Positions 1-7,047 of a DNA stretch of 18,115 nt are shown here, one piece after another (position 1 is the stretch's first letter; the number at the start of each line of letters is the position of its first letter). This stretch comes from CAWJHE01 sp964614855 (lineage in GTDB: Bacteria > Chloroflexota > Anaerolineae > Anaerolineales > UBA4823), in NCBI GenBank assembly GCA_964614855.1, contig CAZTMX010000041.1, forward strand, positions 1-18,115, in the 5' to 3' direction. Both the position numbers and the translations under genes were made by a program. The notes under the pieces are model-generated. The model had not been told where the DNA came from. It saw nothing but the letters and a program-made list of their open reading frames with translations, and did no database searches.

Positions 1-213
1 CGCTGCCACCAGCAGCCGCCAGTAAGGATCAATAATGAAGCGGCCGGTCATCAGGGTGAGAAAGAAACCGATGAGTAGGCTGCCGCTGAGGTTGATCACC
101 AGGTTGCCGTATGGGAACCCCGCGCCAAATTTCTGGGCGACCACATCACCGACCCAGAAGCGCAGATTGGCGCCGGCGATTGCGCCCATGGAGATGATTA
201 GAAAGCTGGCCAT
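1..213 (-). CDS. crcB: CrcB/Fluc fluoride ion channel, N-terminal part
   Basis: This is a partial gene; its 3' end lies beyond base 1. The visible 71 residues read as a first membrane helix with GAIAGANLRFW, then PYGNLVINLSGSLLIGF, which matches the CrcB family pattern of a Gly-rich first helix with Arg, followed by a Val-Asn-x-x-Gly-Ser-x-x-x-Gly second helix. Fluc channels are small dual-topology membrane proteins that export fluoride. I chose the Met at 213 because it gives the usual family N-terminus (MASFLIISMGAIAGA). An in-frame Met at 264 would add 17 polar residues. Neither start has a clear ribosome-binding site. No fluoride riboswitch motif is visible upstream; that space is filled by tandem repeats. 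It lies downstream of gctB on the same strand but about 300 bp away, so it is probably a separate unit. Confidence 0.8.
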   Translation of the reverse strand, partial: MASFLIISMGAIAGANLRFWVGDVVAQKFGAGFPYGNLVINLSGSLLIGFFLTLMTGRFIIDPYWRLLVAA

Positions 214-309
214 CGGCCAATCTCGCAGTGGAACATGGGATACCCTCCGGAAGAGTGAGTTCATACGGTGAAGCATGGGTGTATTGTACTGCAGTTATCG
301 AATGCACTT

Positions 310-506
310 CTCAGTGCACTCCGTGTCTCCGTGGTGTTCTCTTGTCTTTCCTTCGCTCTTCTCAGTGCGCTCCGTGTCTCCGTGGTGTTCTCTTGTCTTT
401 CCTTCGCTCTTCTCAGTGCACTCTGTGTCTCCGTGGTGAATGCTCTTTTTTCAACGCTGCGCCGCCTTACTTCGCTCTTCTCAGTGCACTCTGTGTCTCC
501 GTGGTG
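310..506. repeat. 51-bp tandem repeat block, four copies of a 27-bp core
   Basis: A 27-bp core starting CTCAGTGC and ending CTCCGTGGTG occurs at 310-336, 361-387, 412-438 and 480-506. The copies differ only by single transitions near core position 9 or 13. The first three are exactly 51 bp apart, with identical 24-bp spacers (337-360 and 388-411). The third and fourth are 68 bp apart because the spacer is longer and diverged, although it also ends TTCGCTCTT. The block fills most of the gene-free gap 265-518 between gctB and crcB. Open frames through it encode only a repeating LSALRVSVVF-type string, so I regard them as spurious. The minus-strand core (starting CACCACGGAGACAC) resembles a dispersed repeat I have seen in many environmental bacterial genomes; that is recollection, not a search. 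Confidence 0.85.
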
Positions 507-518
507 AAAGCTCTTCTT

Positions 519-1295
519 CTACGCGGCGCTGCTGCCCTTGATATAAATCCCTTGTGGGTCAAGCTCTTCTCTCAGTATCCTCAGCTCTTCGTCCGTGGGT
601 TCTTCAGTCAGGCGTAGATTTTCTGCCACCTTGAGCTGCCAGCCGGTATTGGCCCTGGCGTCGTCTGCGCTTTTACCGGGATGCAGGGCGGTCAGGGTCA
701 GCTCGCCGTTTTCATCGGGTTCCATGATGCCGATATCGGTGATCACCGCCTGCGGGCCGCCGCCGCGCAAACCAGCAGCCTGGCGTTCGCCGCCGCCGCC
801 CAGGAAACCGGCGGAAGTGCGAAAATCCACCTTATCAGGGAAACGCCGTTTCTGGTGCGGGGTCATGATATAACAGCGGTTCGCCCAGGCGGCGATTTCT
901 TTTGATCCGCCCGAGCCGGGCAGGCGCACCTTAGGGTGCGCATAGTCGCCAATTACAGTGGCGTTGATGTTGCCGAAGCGGTCGATCTGCGCCCCGCCCA
1001 TAAAACCCACATCCACGTTGCCGCGCTGCAGGTAAAGCGAGAAAATATCGTACATGCTGCATACCGCGGTGGCGCCGCTGACCAGGGTGGGGTCGCCGAT
1101 GGAGAGCGGCAGGCGCGCCGGCTGCGCGCCGATCACGCCGGCTTCGTAGATCATCAGCAGGTTGGGGGCGTGGGTGCGCCGGGCCAGGTTACAGGCCAGG
1201 TTGGGTTGTCCCACGCCGACAAAGACCACATCGCCGTCGCGCAGCATACGGGCGGCGTTGATTATCATCAGTTCGGATGCATTATAGGTTGTCAT
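519..1295 (-). CDS. gctB: CoA-transferase subunit beta (glutaconate/3-oxoacid CoA-transferase family)
   Basis: The protein has 258 residues, the usual size for the beta subunit of class I two-subunit CoA-transferases (COG2057). The catalytic glutamate should be E51 in MIYEAGVIGA, the position that forms the glutamyl-CoA thioester in glutaconate CoA-transferase. Downstream are a Gly-rich segment (GGGGERQ, about residues 167-173) and a VITDIGIMEPDENGEL strand typical of the fold. The enzyme moves CoA between an acyl-CoA and a free acid in the cytoplasm. gctA lies immediately upstream on the same strand (105-bp gap), so the two should form an alpha/beta complex. The family also includes IpdAB ring-opening hydrolases and acetate/butyrate CoA-transferases, so the exact acid is uncertain. 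The ribosome-binding site is weak (AAGAAC). Confidence 0.85.
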   Translation of the reverse strand: MTTYNASELMIINAARMLRDGDVVFVGVGQPNLACNLARRTHAPNLLMIYEAGVIGAQPARLPLSIGDPTLVSGATAVCSMYDIFSLYLQRGNVDVGFMGGAQIDRFGNINATVIGDYAHPKVRLPGSGGSKEIAAWANRCYIMTPHQKRRFPDKVDFRTSAGFLGGGGERQAAGLRGGGPQAVITDIGIMEPDENGELTLTALHPGKSADDARANTGWQLKVAENLRLTEEPTDEELRILREELDPQGIYIKGSSAA

Positions 1296-1400
1296 ATTTC
1301 AGGTTCTTTTCCGTAATTATTTTCTCATGCTAGAAGGAGGATTGCGCATAGGTAATGACCGGATTAGAAGCGCAAACTCAGCCTTGGCGCGGCATCTCGC

Positions 1401-2303
1401 CTAGTACTGCCCGTAATCCGTCACGGCTGCGGGGCGGCTGCTGACCATCAAGCTCTGGCGTTTTGCTTCGCCCAGTTTTTCCCAATACTCGTCGCGGTCC
1501 TTGACGCCGTACACCCATTCATCCAGGTATGCCTGAACACCCTCTTTTGTTTTGCTGATCTCATCCCATTCCATGTAGAAGGCATTGTCGCGATCATAGT
1601 AGCCCTGGGTGTAGGAGGGGTGGCTGCAATAGGGCACATGGCACACGGCATCCACAATAAACCCGGGGATCAAGGTGCGGTTGGGGTCCGAGCGGATCAC
1701 GCTTTCATCCACGATCTCTTCGGCGGTCAGGATCACGCGTTTTGCGGCAAAGGCGGCTTCTTTTTGCTCGCCGATGATGCCCCAGATTTGCGCATTGCCC
1801 TCTTTATCACAGCGCTGCACATGTACGATGGCCACATCCGGGTTGAGTGCAGGCACCACCACCACATCTTTCCCGCTGTATGGATCGGTTACCGTGCGGT
1901 AATTGGGGTTGGCAATTTCCAGGTCCAGGGCAGCGGTGGGGTTCATCGGCATAAAGGGCAGCCCCGTGGCGCCGGCTTGCAGGCGCGAGATCATGCCGAA
2001 GTGCGAGTATTCTTCGTATTCCAACCTGCCGCTTTCCAGCTCGGCGCGGATAAAGCGCAGCGAGCCCACACCCGGGTTGCCGATATACGAGAAAATCACC
2101 TTGCTGGCACAGCCGGCTGCCACCATCTGGTCGTAGATCAGATCGGGTGTGGCGCGCGCCAACACCAGGTTCTTGATCCCCTGGCGGATGATCTCGTGAC
2201 CCGCAGCGAAGGGGATCATGTGTGTGAAACCGGCGGCATACAGCGTATCGCCGTCATGCACAATCTTCTTGACTGCTTCCTTAAGTGATACAAGCTTTGT
2301 CAT
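1401..2303 (-). CDS. gctA: CoA-transferase subunit alpha (glutaconate/3-oxoacid CoA-transferase family)
   Basis: The protein has 300 residues and is the alpha partner of the downstream beta subunit. It opens MTKLVSLKEAVKKIVHDGDT, the normal N-terminus of COG1788 proteins, followed by GxTHMIPFAAGHEIIRQG and a central NPDVAIVHVQRCDKEGNAQI strand conserved in GctA-like subunits. The open frame continues 74 codons further upstream, but that extension is basic, unlike the family, and overlaps the terminator and the end of rocA, so the Met at 2303 is the real start. The active-site glutamate is in GctB; this subunit contributes to the CoA and substrate pocket. Neighbouring rocA suggests a role in amino-acid or dicarboxylate breakdown. 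Specificity between glutaconate, acetate, 3-oxoacids or IpdAB-like ring substrates cannot be read here. Confidence 0.85.
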   Translation of the reverse strand: MTKLVSLKEAVKKIVHDGDTLYAAGFTHMIPFAAGHEIIRQGIKNLVLARATPDLIYDQMVAAGCASKVIFSYIGNPGVGSLRFIRAELESGRLEYEEYSHFGMISRLQAGATGLPFMPMNPTAALDLEIANPNYRTVTDPYSGKDVVVVPALNPDVAIVHVQRCDKEGNAQIWGIIGEQKEAAFAAKRVILTAEEIVDESVIRSDPNRTLIPGFIVDAVCHVPYCSHPSYTQGYYDRDNAFYMEWDEISKTKEGVQAYLDEWVYGVKDRDEYWEKLGEAKRQSLMVSSRPAAVTDYGQY

Positions 2304-2335
2304 AGTCTTTCTATTTCCCGAAAGTATTCGAAAGA

Positions 2336-2375
2336 AAAGGGATTGGCGGCTGGATGGCCGAGCGCCAATCCCCTT
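2336..2375 (-). terminator. Hairpin terminator after rocA
   Basis: An inverted repeat pairs GATTGGCG (2341-2348) with CGCCAATC (2363-2370) and extends to 2336 and 2375 with one A-C mismatch, leaving a 14-nt loop. Read on the minus strand, the stem is followed by TTTTCTTT, as expected for intrinsic termination. It sits between the rocA stop (2399) and the gctA start (2303), so it either ends rocA transcription or acts as a partial barrier before gctAB. Confidence 0.75.
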
Positions 2376-2398
2376 GTTTTTAACAGGTCTGCCAGCGA

Positions 2399-3979
2399 TC
2401 AGGCAGGCACAATATTGGTGCGGATCTGCTCGTGCATGTAGAGCTGTACATAGTACAAACCGCCGCCGTTCTTGCCGGATGAGCCGGAGCCTTTCCAACC
2501 TCCAAAGGGCTGGAAGCCGGGCCATGCGCCGGTGGTAGCGCCTTGCGGGCGGTTGGCGTAGGTCACGCCGGCCTGGATCTGATCAAAGAAAACATCCACT
2601 TCTTCGGGGCTGCCGTAGAAACCAGCGGTCAGACCGTAGTTGACATCATTGGCGATCTTCATGCCTTCATCCAGGTCTTTGATCTTGCCGATGGTGGTGA
2701 TGGGCAGGAACATCTCGTACTGCCACAGGCGGTGGTCATAGGGCACATCGGCAACCAGGGTGGGTGCGCAGAAATAGCCTTTTGCCAGCTCGCCCTCGGT
2801 GAGCACTTTGCCGCCGGTGAGGATGGTGCCGGCTTGCGAAAGCTCTTCACTGAAGTCTTTGTAGTCCTGGTAGGAGCCCTGGTTGATCACCGGACCCATA
2901 AAGACGGATTTTTCAGACGGGTCGCCGATGACGATATTGTTGGTCAGTTTTACCAGGCGATCGACAAGCTCGTCATACACCGGTTCTTCAATCAGCACGC
3001 GCGAGCATGCCGAGCACTTTTGTCCCTGCAGGCCAAATGCCGAGCGCATGATGCCTGTGGCGGCGTATTCCAGGTTGGCGTGGCGGGTGACGACGGTGGG
3101 GTTCTTGCCGCCCAGCTCGAGGATGGCGGGGCGCACGTATTTGCCGTTGGCGAAATCGCGGAAAATCTTCATGCCTACATCAAAGGAGCCGGTGAAGGTC
3201 ACCCCGTTCACCTCGGGGCTGTCGATCAGCGCTTGTCCCAAGGTGCGCCCAGGGCCGGTGACAAAGTTCACCACACCGTCGGGCAGGCCAGCGTCGCGGA
3301 AGCATTCCGCCAGCCGGCGCACGATCCACGGGGTATCGGTGGCGGGTTTCATCACCACGGTATTGCCGGCAGCCAGCGCCGCGCCAACCGGACCGCCAGT
3401 CAGGGCGGTGGGGAAGTTGAACGGGCTGATCACCAGCCACACGCCGTACGGGCGCAGGATCGAGACATTGGTGGCATTAAAACCGACCAGCGGGTCCTTG
3501 CCCATCTCAAAAACAAAGCCGTTGTTCTTTTCCACCTGTAAGCAGGCATAGCGGATCAGATCGGCGGTCTCAGCCACATCCCCCAGGGATTCCATGCGGT
3601 TCTTGCCCACTTCCAGGGTCATCACCGCTCCCAGGTCAAAGATACGCTCATCGATCAGATCGCAGGCTTTGCGCAGCAGCTCGATGCGCTTCTGCCAGGG
3701 CATCTTGGACCAGATGGGGAATGCCTTGCGTGCGGCAGCCATTGCCTGGGCTGCATGGCTCTCGTTGCCTTTCTGCATCACCGCCAGCACCATCTCAGTG
3801 TTAATGGGTGTGCGGTCTTCGAATTTTTCCTCAGCAAATACATCCTTGCCGTCGATAATCATGGCATATTCTTTGCCCAGGTTGGCTTTTGTCTTTGCCA
3901 TGGCTTCTTCGTACTTGGTATGCAATTCAGCAGGTGGGTTGTACATGGTTGCATAGGTGAGTTTGAATTTTTCAGTCAT
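2399..3979 (-). CDS. rocA: L-glutamate gamma-semialdehyde (1-pyrroline-5-carboxylate) dehydrogenase
   Basis: This 526-residue aldehyde dehydrogenase matches the RocA/PruA type rather than shorter generic ALDHs. It oxidises glutamate-5-semialdehyde, in equilibrium with pyrroline-5-carboxylate, to glutamate with NAD+, the last step of proline and arginine breakdown. The general-base Glu is E288 in AILELGGKNP and the catalytic Cys is C322 in GLQGQKCSACSR. SPFNFPTA (185-192) and GNTVVMKPA (205-213) form the cofactor pocket, and PFGGWKGSG lies near the C-terminus. The start at 3979 is supported by AAGGAG seven bases upstream; an in-frame Met 14 codons earlier lacks such a site. A consensus-like promoter lies about 125 bp upstream and a hairpin terminator follows. 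gctAB downstream may take the resulting glutamate carbon further, which is inference. Confidence 0.9.
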   Translation of the reverse strand: MTEKFKLTYATMYNPPAELHTKYEEAMAKTKANLGKEYAMIIDGKDVFAEEKFEDRTPINTEMVLAVMQKGNESHAAQAMAAARKAFPIWSKMPWQKRIELLRKACDLIDERIFDLGAVMTLEVGKNRMESLGDVAETADLIRYACLQVEKNNGFVFEMGKDPLVGFNATNVSILRPYGVWLVISPFNFPTALTGGPVGAALAAGNTVVMKPATDTPWIVRRLAECFRDAGLPDGVVNFVTGPGRTLGQALIDSPEVNGVTFTGSFDVGMKIFRDFANGKYVRPAILELGGKNPTVVTRHANLEYAATGIMRSAFGLQGQKCSACSRVLIEEPVYDELVDRLVKLTNNIVIGDPSEKSVFMGPVINQGSYQDYKDFSEELSQAGTILTGGKVLTEGELAKGYFCAPTLVADVPYDHRLWQYEMFLPITTIGKIKDLDEGMKIANDVNYGLTAGFYGSPEEVDVFFDQIQAGVTYANRPQGATTGAWPGFQPFGGWKGSGSSGKNGGGLYYVQLYMHEQIRTNIVPA

Positions 3980-4104
3980 AGACAGCTCCTTATTCTTAAG
4001 ATGGTTTGTAATGACGATCACTTTTTTCTGGCACAGCTAGGTCCGTTCGCTAGCGTTTCAAATGAATAGGCTCCTGGATGCACAGATATGCCAGGATTAT
4101 TCCA

Positions 4105-4133
4105 AGTATAGCTTAGGAATTCTCCCCCGTCAA
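4105..4133 (-). promoter_or_regulatory. Sigma70-type promoter of rocA
   Basis: On the minus strand, TTGACG (4133-4128) and TATACT (4110-4105) are separated by exactly 17 bases, close to the housekeeping consensus. Transcription should begin near 4098, leaving a leader of roughly 118 nt before the rocA start at 3979. An imperfect operator-like palindrome (TCCTGG at 4072-4077, CCAGGA at 4091-4096) lies just after the predicted start point, and a short GCTAG/CTAGC hairpin occurs at 4036-4054. Confidence 0.7.
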
Positions 4134-4214
4134 AAGACAGTTGTATGCTGATTCATATGACAGATTTCCACTCTTTTCTGGTTCGATGAACATCCATTTT
4201 CCAGAGGTGGCCTC

Positions 4215-4243
4215 TTGCAATTCCGGCTACATTCAACTATGAT
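4215..4243 (+). promoter_or_regulatory. Promoter abutting the DUF429 gene
   Basis: TTGCAA (4215-4220), a 17-base spacer and TATGAT (4238-4243) form a good sigma70-type promoter. The -10 box ends one base before the ATG at 4244. Expected initiation near 4250-4253 would place the 5' end of the mRNA at or next to the in-frame ATG at 4253, implying leaderless translation. No Shine-Dalgarno sequence is seen before either ATG. Confidence 0.6.
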
Positions 4244-5023
4244 ATGAACAAGATGTTGTTCACCAATTCCACTTTTATCGGCATTGATCCAACTGCGGGA
4301 GAAAAACCGTTCAGTTATGCAGCCCTGGATCGGGATTTGCGCCTGGTGGCACTGGGGAACGGCGGCATTGATGACATTCTTGCATTTTGTGCAGGCCAGA
4401 GTGCGGCGGTGGTGGCTGTGTGTGCACCGCGCCAACCCAACCAGGGGAAGATGGCTCGCAGAGAAGTGCGCCAGTCGCTTTCTCCCATGCCCGCTTCCGG
4501 ACGTTGGATGAATTTCCGCGTGGCGGACTATCTGCTGCGGCAGCACGCCGTCACCATCCCGCAGACACCCGCAGACGAAGATGCCTGCCCGCAGTGGATG
4601 AGAAACGGCTTTCTGGTATATCGCCGGCTGGCGGACCAGGGCTATGTGCTTTACCCACAGGAAGGCGCTGAACGGCAGATGATCGAGGTTTACCCTCATG
4701 CCGGGTTTGCCGCTTTGCTGGGCGTGGCGCCCCTGCCGAAGCACAGTCTGGAAGGGCGAATGCAGCGCCAGCTGATCTTGCTGGAGCGGCGGATTAATGT
4801 CCATGACCCGCTGCGCATCTTTGAAGAATTTACCCGCCACCGCCTATTGAAGGGAATATTACCGCTGGAGAACCTGCTCAGATCGGGGGAGCTGGATGCG
4901 CTTCTGGGCGCTTACACGGCATGGAAAGCACTGCAGCACCCGGATCAGGTTGTTTTGCTGGGAGACCCAGACGAGGGTCAGGTTGTCCTGCCCTGTGCCC
5001 TTAAAGAAAGTTATGCCGGATGA
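4244..5023 (+). CDS. DUF429 family protein (predicted RNase H-like nuclease)
   Basis: The protein has up to 259 residues; if translation starts at the ATG at 4253 it has 256. Family landmarks are an N-terminal FIGIDPTAG strand with an acidic residue (D15), a central IEVYPHAGF segment (E148, H152), LDALLGAYTAWKA (D218, about 216-229) and a closing GDPDEGQVVLP (240-250). DUF429 proteins have a predicted RNase H-like fold with acidic metal-binding residues, and the conserved D15, E148 and D218 fit that; the biochemical role is unknown. Its stop codon overlaps the start of the next gene by 4 nt (ATGA), so the two are translationally coupled. The promoter lies directly against the start codon, suggesting a leaderless message. 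Confidence 0.75.
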   Translation: MNKMLFTNSTFIGIDPTAGEKPFSYAALDRDLRLVALGNGGIDDILAFCAGQSAAVVAVCAPRQPNQGKMARREVRQSLSPMPASGRWMNFRVADYLLRQHAVTIPQTPADEDACPQWMRNGFLVYRRLADQGYVLYPQEGAERQMIEVYPHAGFAALLGVAPLPKHSLEGRMQRQLILLERRINVHDPLRIFEEFTRHRLLKGILPLENLLRSGELDALLGAYTAWKALQHPDQVVLLGDPDEGQVVLPCALKESYAG

Positions 5024-6714
5024 CCGACCTGGTAAAAAGCTTGCAGGGGCGCGATCTGGGCCACCTGCGCATTATCGCTGAATTGTGGGGGATTGACTTC
5101 AGCGCTCCCGACGCACATATCGGCATCCAGCGCCTGGCGCCGCAGTTAATGGATCCGGTGCATGTGGATGAGGTGCTTTCTACCTTACCGGATGAGGCGT
5201 TGCAGGCGATTAATGACCTGCTGCGCGCCGGGGGGCGTATGCCCTGGGCGGCCTTTACCAGGCGATATGGAGAGTTGCGCGATATGGGGCCTGGCAGGCG
5301 AGATCGCGAACGGCCTTATGCCGGTGAGCAAGCCAGCGCATGCGAAGTCCTGTGGTACCGGGCGATTGTGGGACGCGCTTTTTTTGATGATGCCGCCGGT
5401 CCGCAAGAGTATGCTTTTATCCCCGAAGACCTGATCCCGCTGCTACCGCTTGTGGAGACCCCTGCTGCAGCGCCACTAGGGCGCCCGGCCTCTGCTGCCG
5501 AGCGCGCTCACTTGTTGCCAGCGGTGGATACCTTGCTGGATGATGCGTGTACCATGCTGGCAGGGTTGCGCAGCGGTTTACCATTACAAAAAATTGGACC
5601 CCTGCTGCGCAGCGGCAGATCCAACCCGGCCGCGCCGCTGGAGGCGCCTGTTTTGCTGGCGCTGCTCCAGGCTGCTGGCATGCTCAACCAGCACGATGAG
5701 CCGCTTCCGGAACCCACGCGCACCTTTCTGGAAGCACAACCCGCCCAGGCGCTGGTGATGTTGTTCGAAGCCTGGTTGCGATCCAGGGATTTTAATGAAT
5801 TACGTATGGCGCCTGGGTTGGTGTTGGAGGGCAACTGGCAAAACGACCCGCTGCAGACACGCCAGGCAATATTAGATTTCCTTTCCACCGTGCCGGGCAG
5901 CCCGAAATACAGCGCAAGTGATGGCGAACGCCCTTTTTGGAGCCTGGGCGCCTTTGTATCCAGCATCTACCAGCTGCATCCAGATTTTCAGCGTCCAGCC
6001 GGCGATTATGACTCATGGTACATCCGCGATGCCGCCAGTGGTGAGTTCTTGCGCGGCTTTTCCAATTGGGATGCGGTGGATGGAGCTGTGCTGCGCTTTT
6101 TTATTGCCGGACCGCTGCACTGGCTGGGGGTGCTGGACCTGGCCGGGACAGAAAACTCCCAGGCACTCAGCGCCTTTCGCTTTTCTACCTGGGCAGGCGA
6201 TTTGCTCAATTTTCAGGCGCCGCAGGGGCTGCATGCAAGCGAGGAACCGCCTGCTGTGCGCTCAGATGGGCGCATCCGCCTGCTGCCGCAAGCACGGCGC
6301 GATCTGCGTTACCAGATTGCTCGCTTTTGTGAATGGCAGGGTTTCTCGGATGGGTTTTACCGCTACCGGGTTACCCCGGCTTCCCTGGAACGCGCTCGCT
6401 CCCAGGGTTTGCGCACCGCCCACCTGCTCAGCTTGCTGAATAAGCATGTGAAAAACGTACCGCCGGCATTGGTCACCGCTGTAAAACGCTGGGATAGTCA
6501 AGGCAGCCTGGCGCACTTTGAGCAAGTGGTGGTCTTGCGCGTCAGCAACCCGGAGCTGATCAGCGCGCTGCGCGCCACCCCGGCATCTCGGTTCCTGGGT
6601 GAAACCCTGGGCCCGGCTGCTGTCATTGTTAAAGGCGGCGCATGGGAAAAGGTAGCCTCTGCCCTGGCGGAACTGGGGTATCTCAGTGAAGCCCGGTTTG
6701 AGATTGGTTCGTAA
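5020..6714 (+). CDS. Helicase-associated-domain protein without ATPase motifs
   Basis: This 564-residue cytoplasmic protein has no signal peptide or membrane segment. The N-terminal part (about 45-90) contains LSTLPDEALQAINDLLRAGG and RMPWAAFTRRYG, which looks like a winged-helix region. The C-terminal part (about 500-564) contains VVVLRVSNPELISALRA, RFLGETLGPAAVIVKGGAWE and a final LAELGYL, resembling the XPB/Ssl2-like Helicase_C_3 domain. I find no Walker A, DEAH or other helicase motor motif, so it cannot be an ATP-driven helicase alone. Similar stand-alone proteins occur in Chloroflexota, as far as I recall. It is translationally coupled to the DUF429 gene through a 4-nt overlap, suggesting joint function, perhaps in nucleic-acid metabolism; that is inference. 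Function unknown. Confidence 0.7.
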   Translation: MTDLVKSLQGRDLGHLRIIAELWGIDFSAPDAHIGIQRLAPQLMDPVHVDEVLSTLPDEALQAINDLLRAGGRMPWAAFTRRYGELRDMGPGRRDRERPYAGEQASACEVLWYRAIVGRAFFDDAAGPQEYAFIPEDLIPLLPLVETPAAAPLGRPASAAERAHLLPAVDTLLDDACTMLAGLRSGLPLQKIGPLLRSGRSNPAAPLEAPVLLALLQAAGMLNQHDEPLPEPTRTFLEAQPAQALVMLFEAWLRSRDFNELRMAPGLVLEGNWQNDPLQTRQAILDFLSTVPGSPKYSASDGERPFWSLGAFVSSIYQLHPDFQRPAGDYDSWYIRDAASGEFLRGFSNWDAVDGAVLRFFIAGPLHWLGVLDLAGTENSQALSAFRFSTWAGDLLNFQAPQGLHASEEPPAVRSDGRIRLLPQARRDLRYQIARFCEWQGFSDGFYRYRVTPASLERARSQGLRTAHLLSLLNKHVKNVPPALVTAVKRWDSQGSLAHFEQVVVLRVSNPELISALRATPASRFLGETLGPAAVIVKGGAWEKVASALAELGYLSEARFEIGS

Positions 6715-6749
6715 GTTTTTTTGATCAGGTTTGGGGTGTATTAAAAGAT

Positions 6750-6864
6750 CGCCGGAGCAGTTCTTATCCTGTTCATTGGGCAGGTAGTATCTGGCATTTT
6801 TATAAAATCGGTCTAGCCTTGCTGCTAGCGTATTTGCCAGCCAATTGTTTGAACTGCTCCGGCG
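6750..6864. repeat. 115-bp inverted-repeat element with perfect 14-bp ends
   Basis: CGCCGGAGCAGTTC (6750-6763) and its exact complement GAACTGCTCCGGCG (6851-6864) bound an 87-bp centre. Shorter nested pairings continue inward: ATTGG (6776-6780) with CCAAT (6841-6845), CTGGCA (6791-6796) with TGCCAG (6835-6840), and a CTAGC/GCTAG hairpin with a 6-nt loop (6813-6828). The element can thus fold into one long interrupted stem. It lies in the 320-bp gap between two plus-strand genes and contains no significant open frame. It could be a MITE-like relic, a structured RNA, or a processing/termination structure. No clear target-site duplication is seen. Confidence 0.7.
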
Positions 6865-6919
6865 TATTCAGTTGTCCAAAAAGATAGTAGCATGAATAAT
6901 AGCTGCATTTCACCTGTTA

Positions 6920-6974
6920 TTTGTCAGTTTCGCCCTGTGACATTTGTCAGGTTCAATTACCCTCGTGGTAAAAT
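6920..6974 (+). promoter_or_regulatory. Possible promoter/operator region of the hydroxyacid dehydrogenase gene
   Basis: TTTGTCAG occurs at 6920-6927 and again at 6943-6950, 23 bp apart. The second copy is half of a TGACA-TT-TGTCA palindrome (6938-6949). A possible -10 box, TAAAAT, lies at 6969-6974, with TTGTCA (6944-6949) as -35 at a long 19-base spacing. The half-site spacing suggests a dimeric repressor or activator site near the promoter; this is tentative. Confidence 0.35.
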
Positions 6975-7047
6975 TTTCTCCAGATATGCTGACTTCGAAA
7001 ATTCTTAAAAGGAAAACCTGGGATGCCTTCCCGGATTGAGGGTAATA

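Noticed and set aside
310..506. Possible CRISPR array
   Set aside because: The units are tandem with identical first two spacers, there are only four copies, and no cas genes are nearby.
228..617. Two overlapping plus-strand frames reading repeated LSALRVSVV-type strings
   Set aside because: They exist only because the 51-bp repeat is a multiple of three. There is no domain or credible start, and the 3' end of the longer frame overlaps gctB on the opposite strand.
1342..1375. TTGCGC/GCGCAA hairpin between gctA and gctB
   Set aside because: It has only a 6-bp stem with a 22-nt loop and no T run, too weak to call a terminator or regulator.
2304..2525. N-terminal extension of GctA by 74 codons
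   Set aside because: It runs through the rocA terminator and the end of rocA, is unlike the family, and MTKLVSLKEAV at 2303 is the normal N-terminus.
2543..3541. Long plus-strand frame of 332 codons opposite rocA
   Set aside because: It is antisense to a clearly conserved dehydrogenase and is rich in His/Gly/Ala of the kind produced by complement reading; no domain is recognisable.
4130..4840. Minus-strand frame of 236 codons opposite the DUF429 gene
   Set aside because: It shadows conserved DUF429 motifs, overlaps both promoters, and has no family features.
7036..7047. TTG start of the hydroxyacid dehydrogenase
   Set aside because: The ATG at 7048 has GAGGG at good spacing and yields the family N-terminus; the TTG overlaps that ribosome-binding site.
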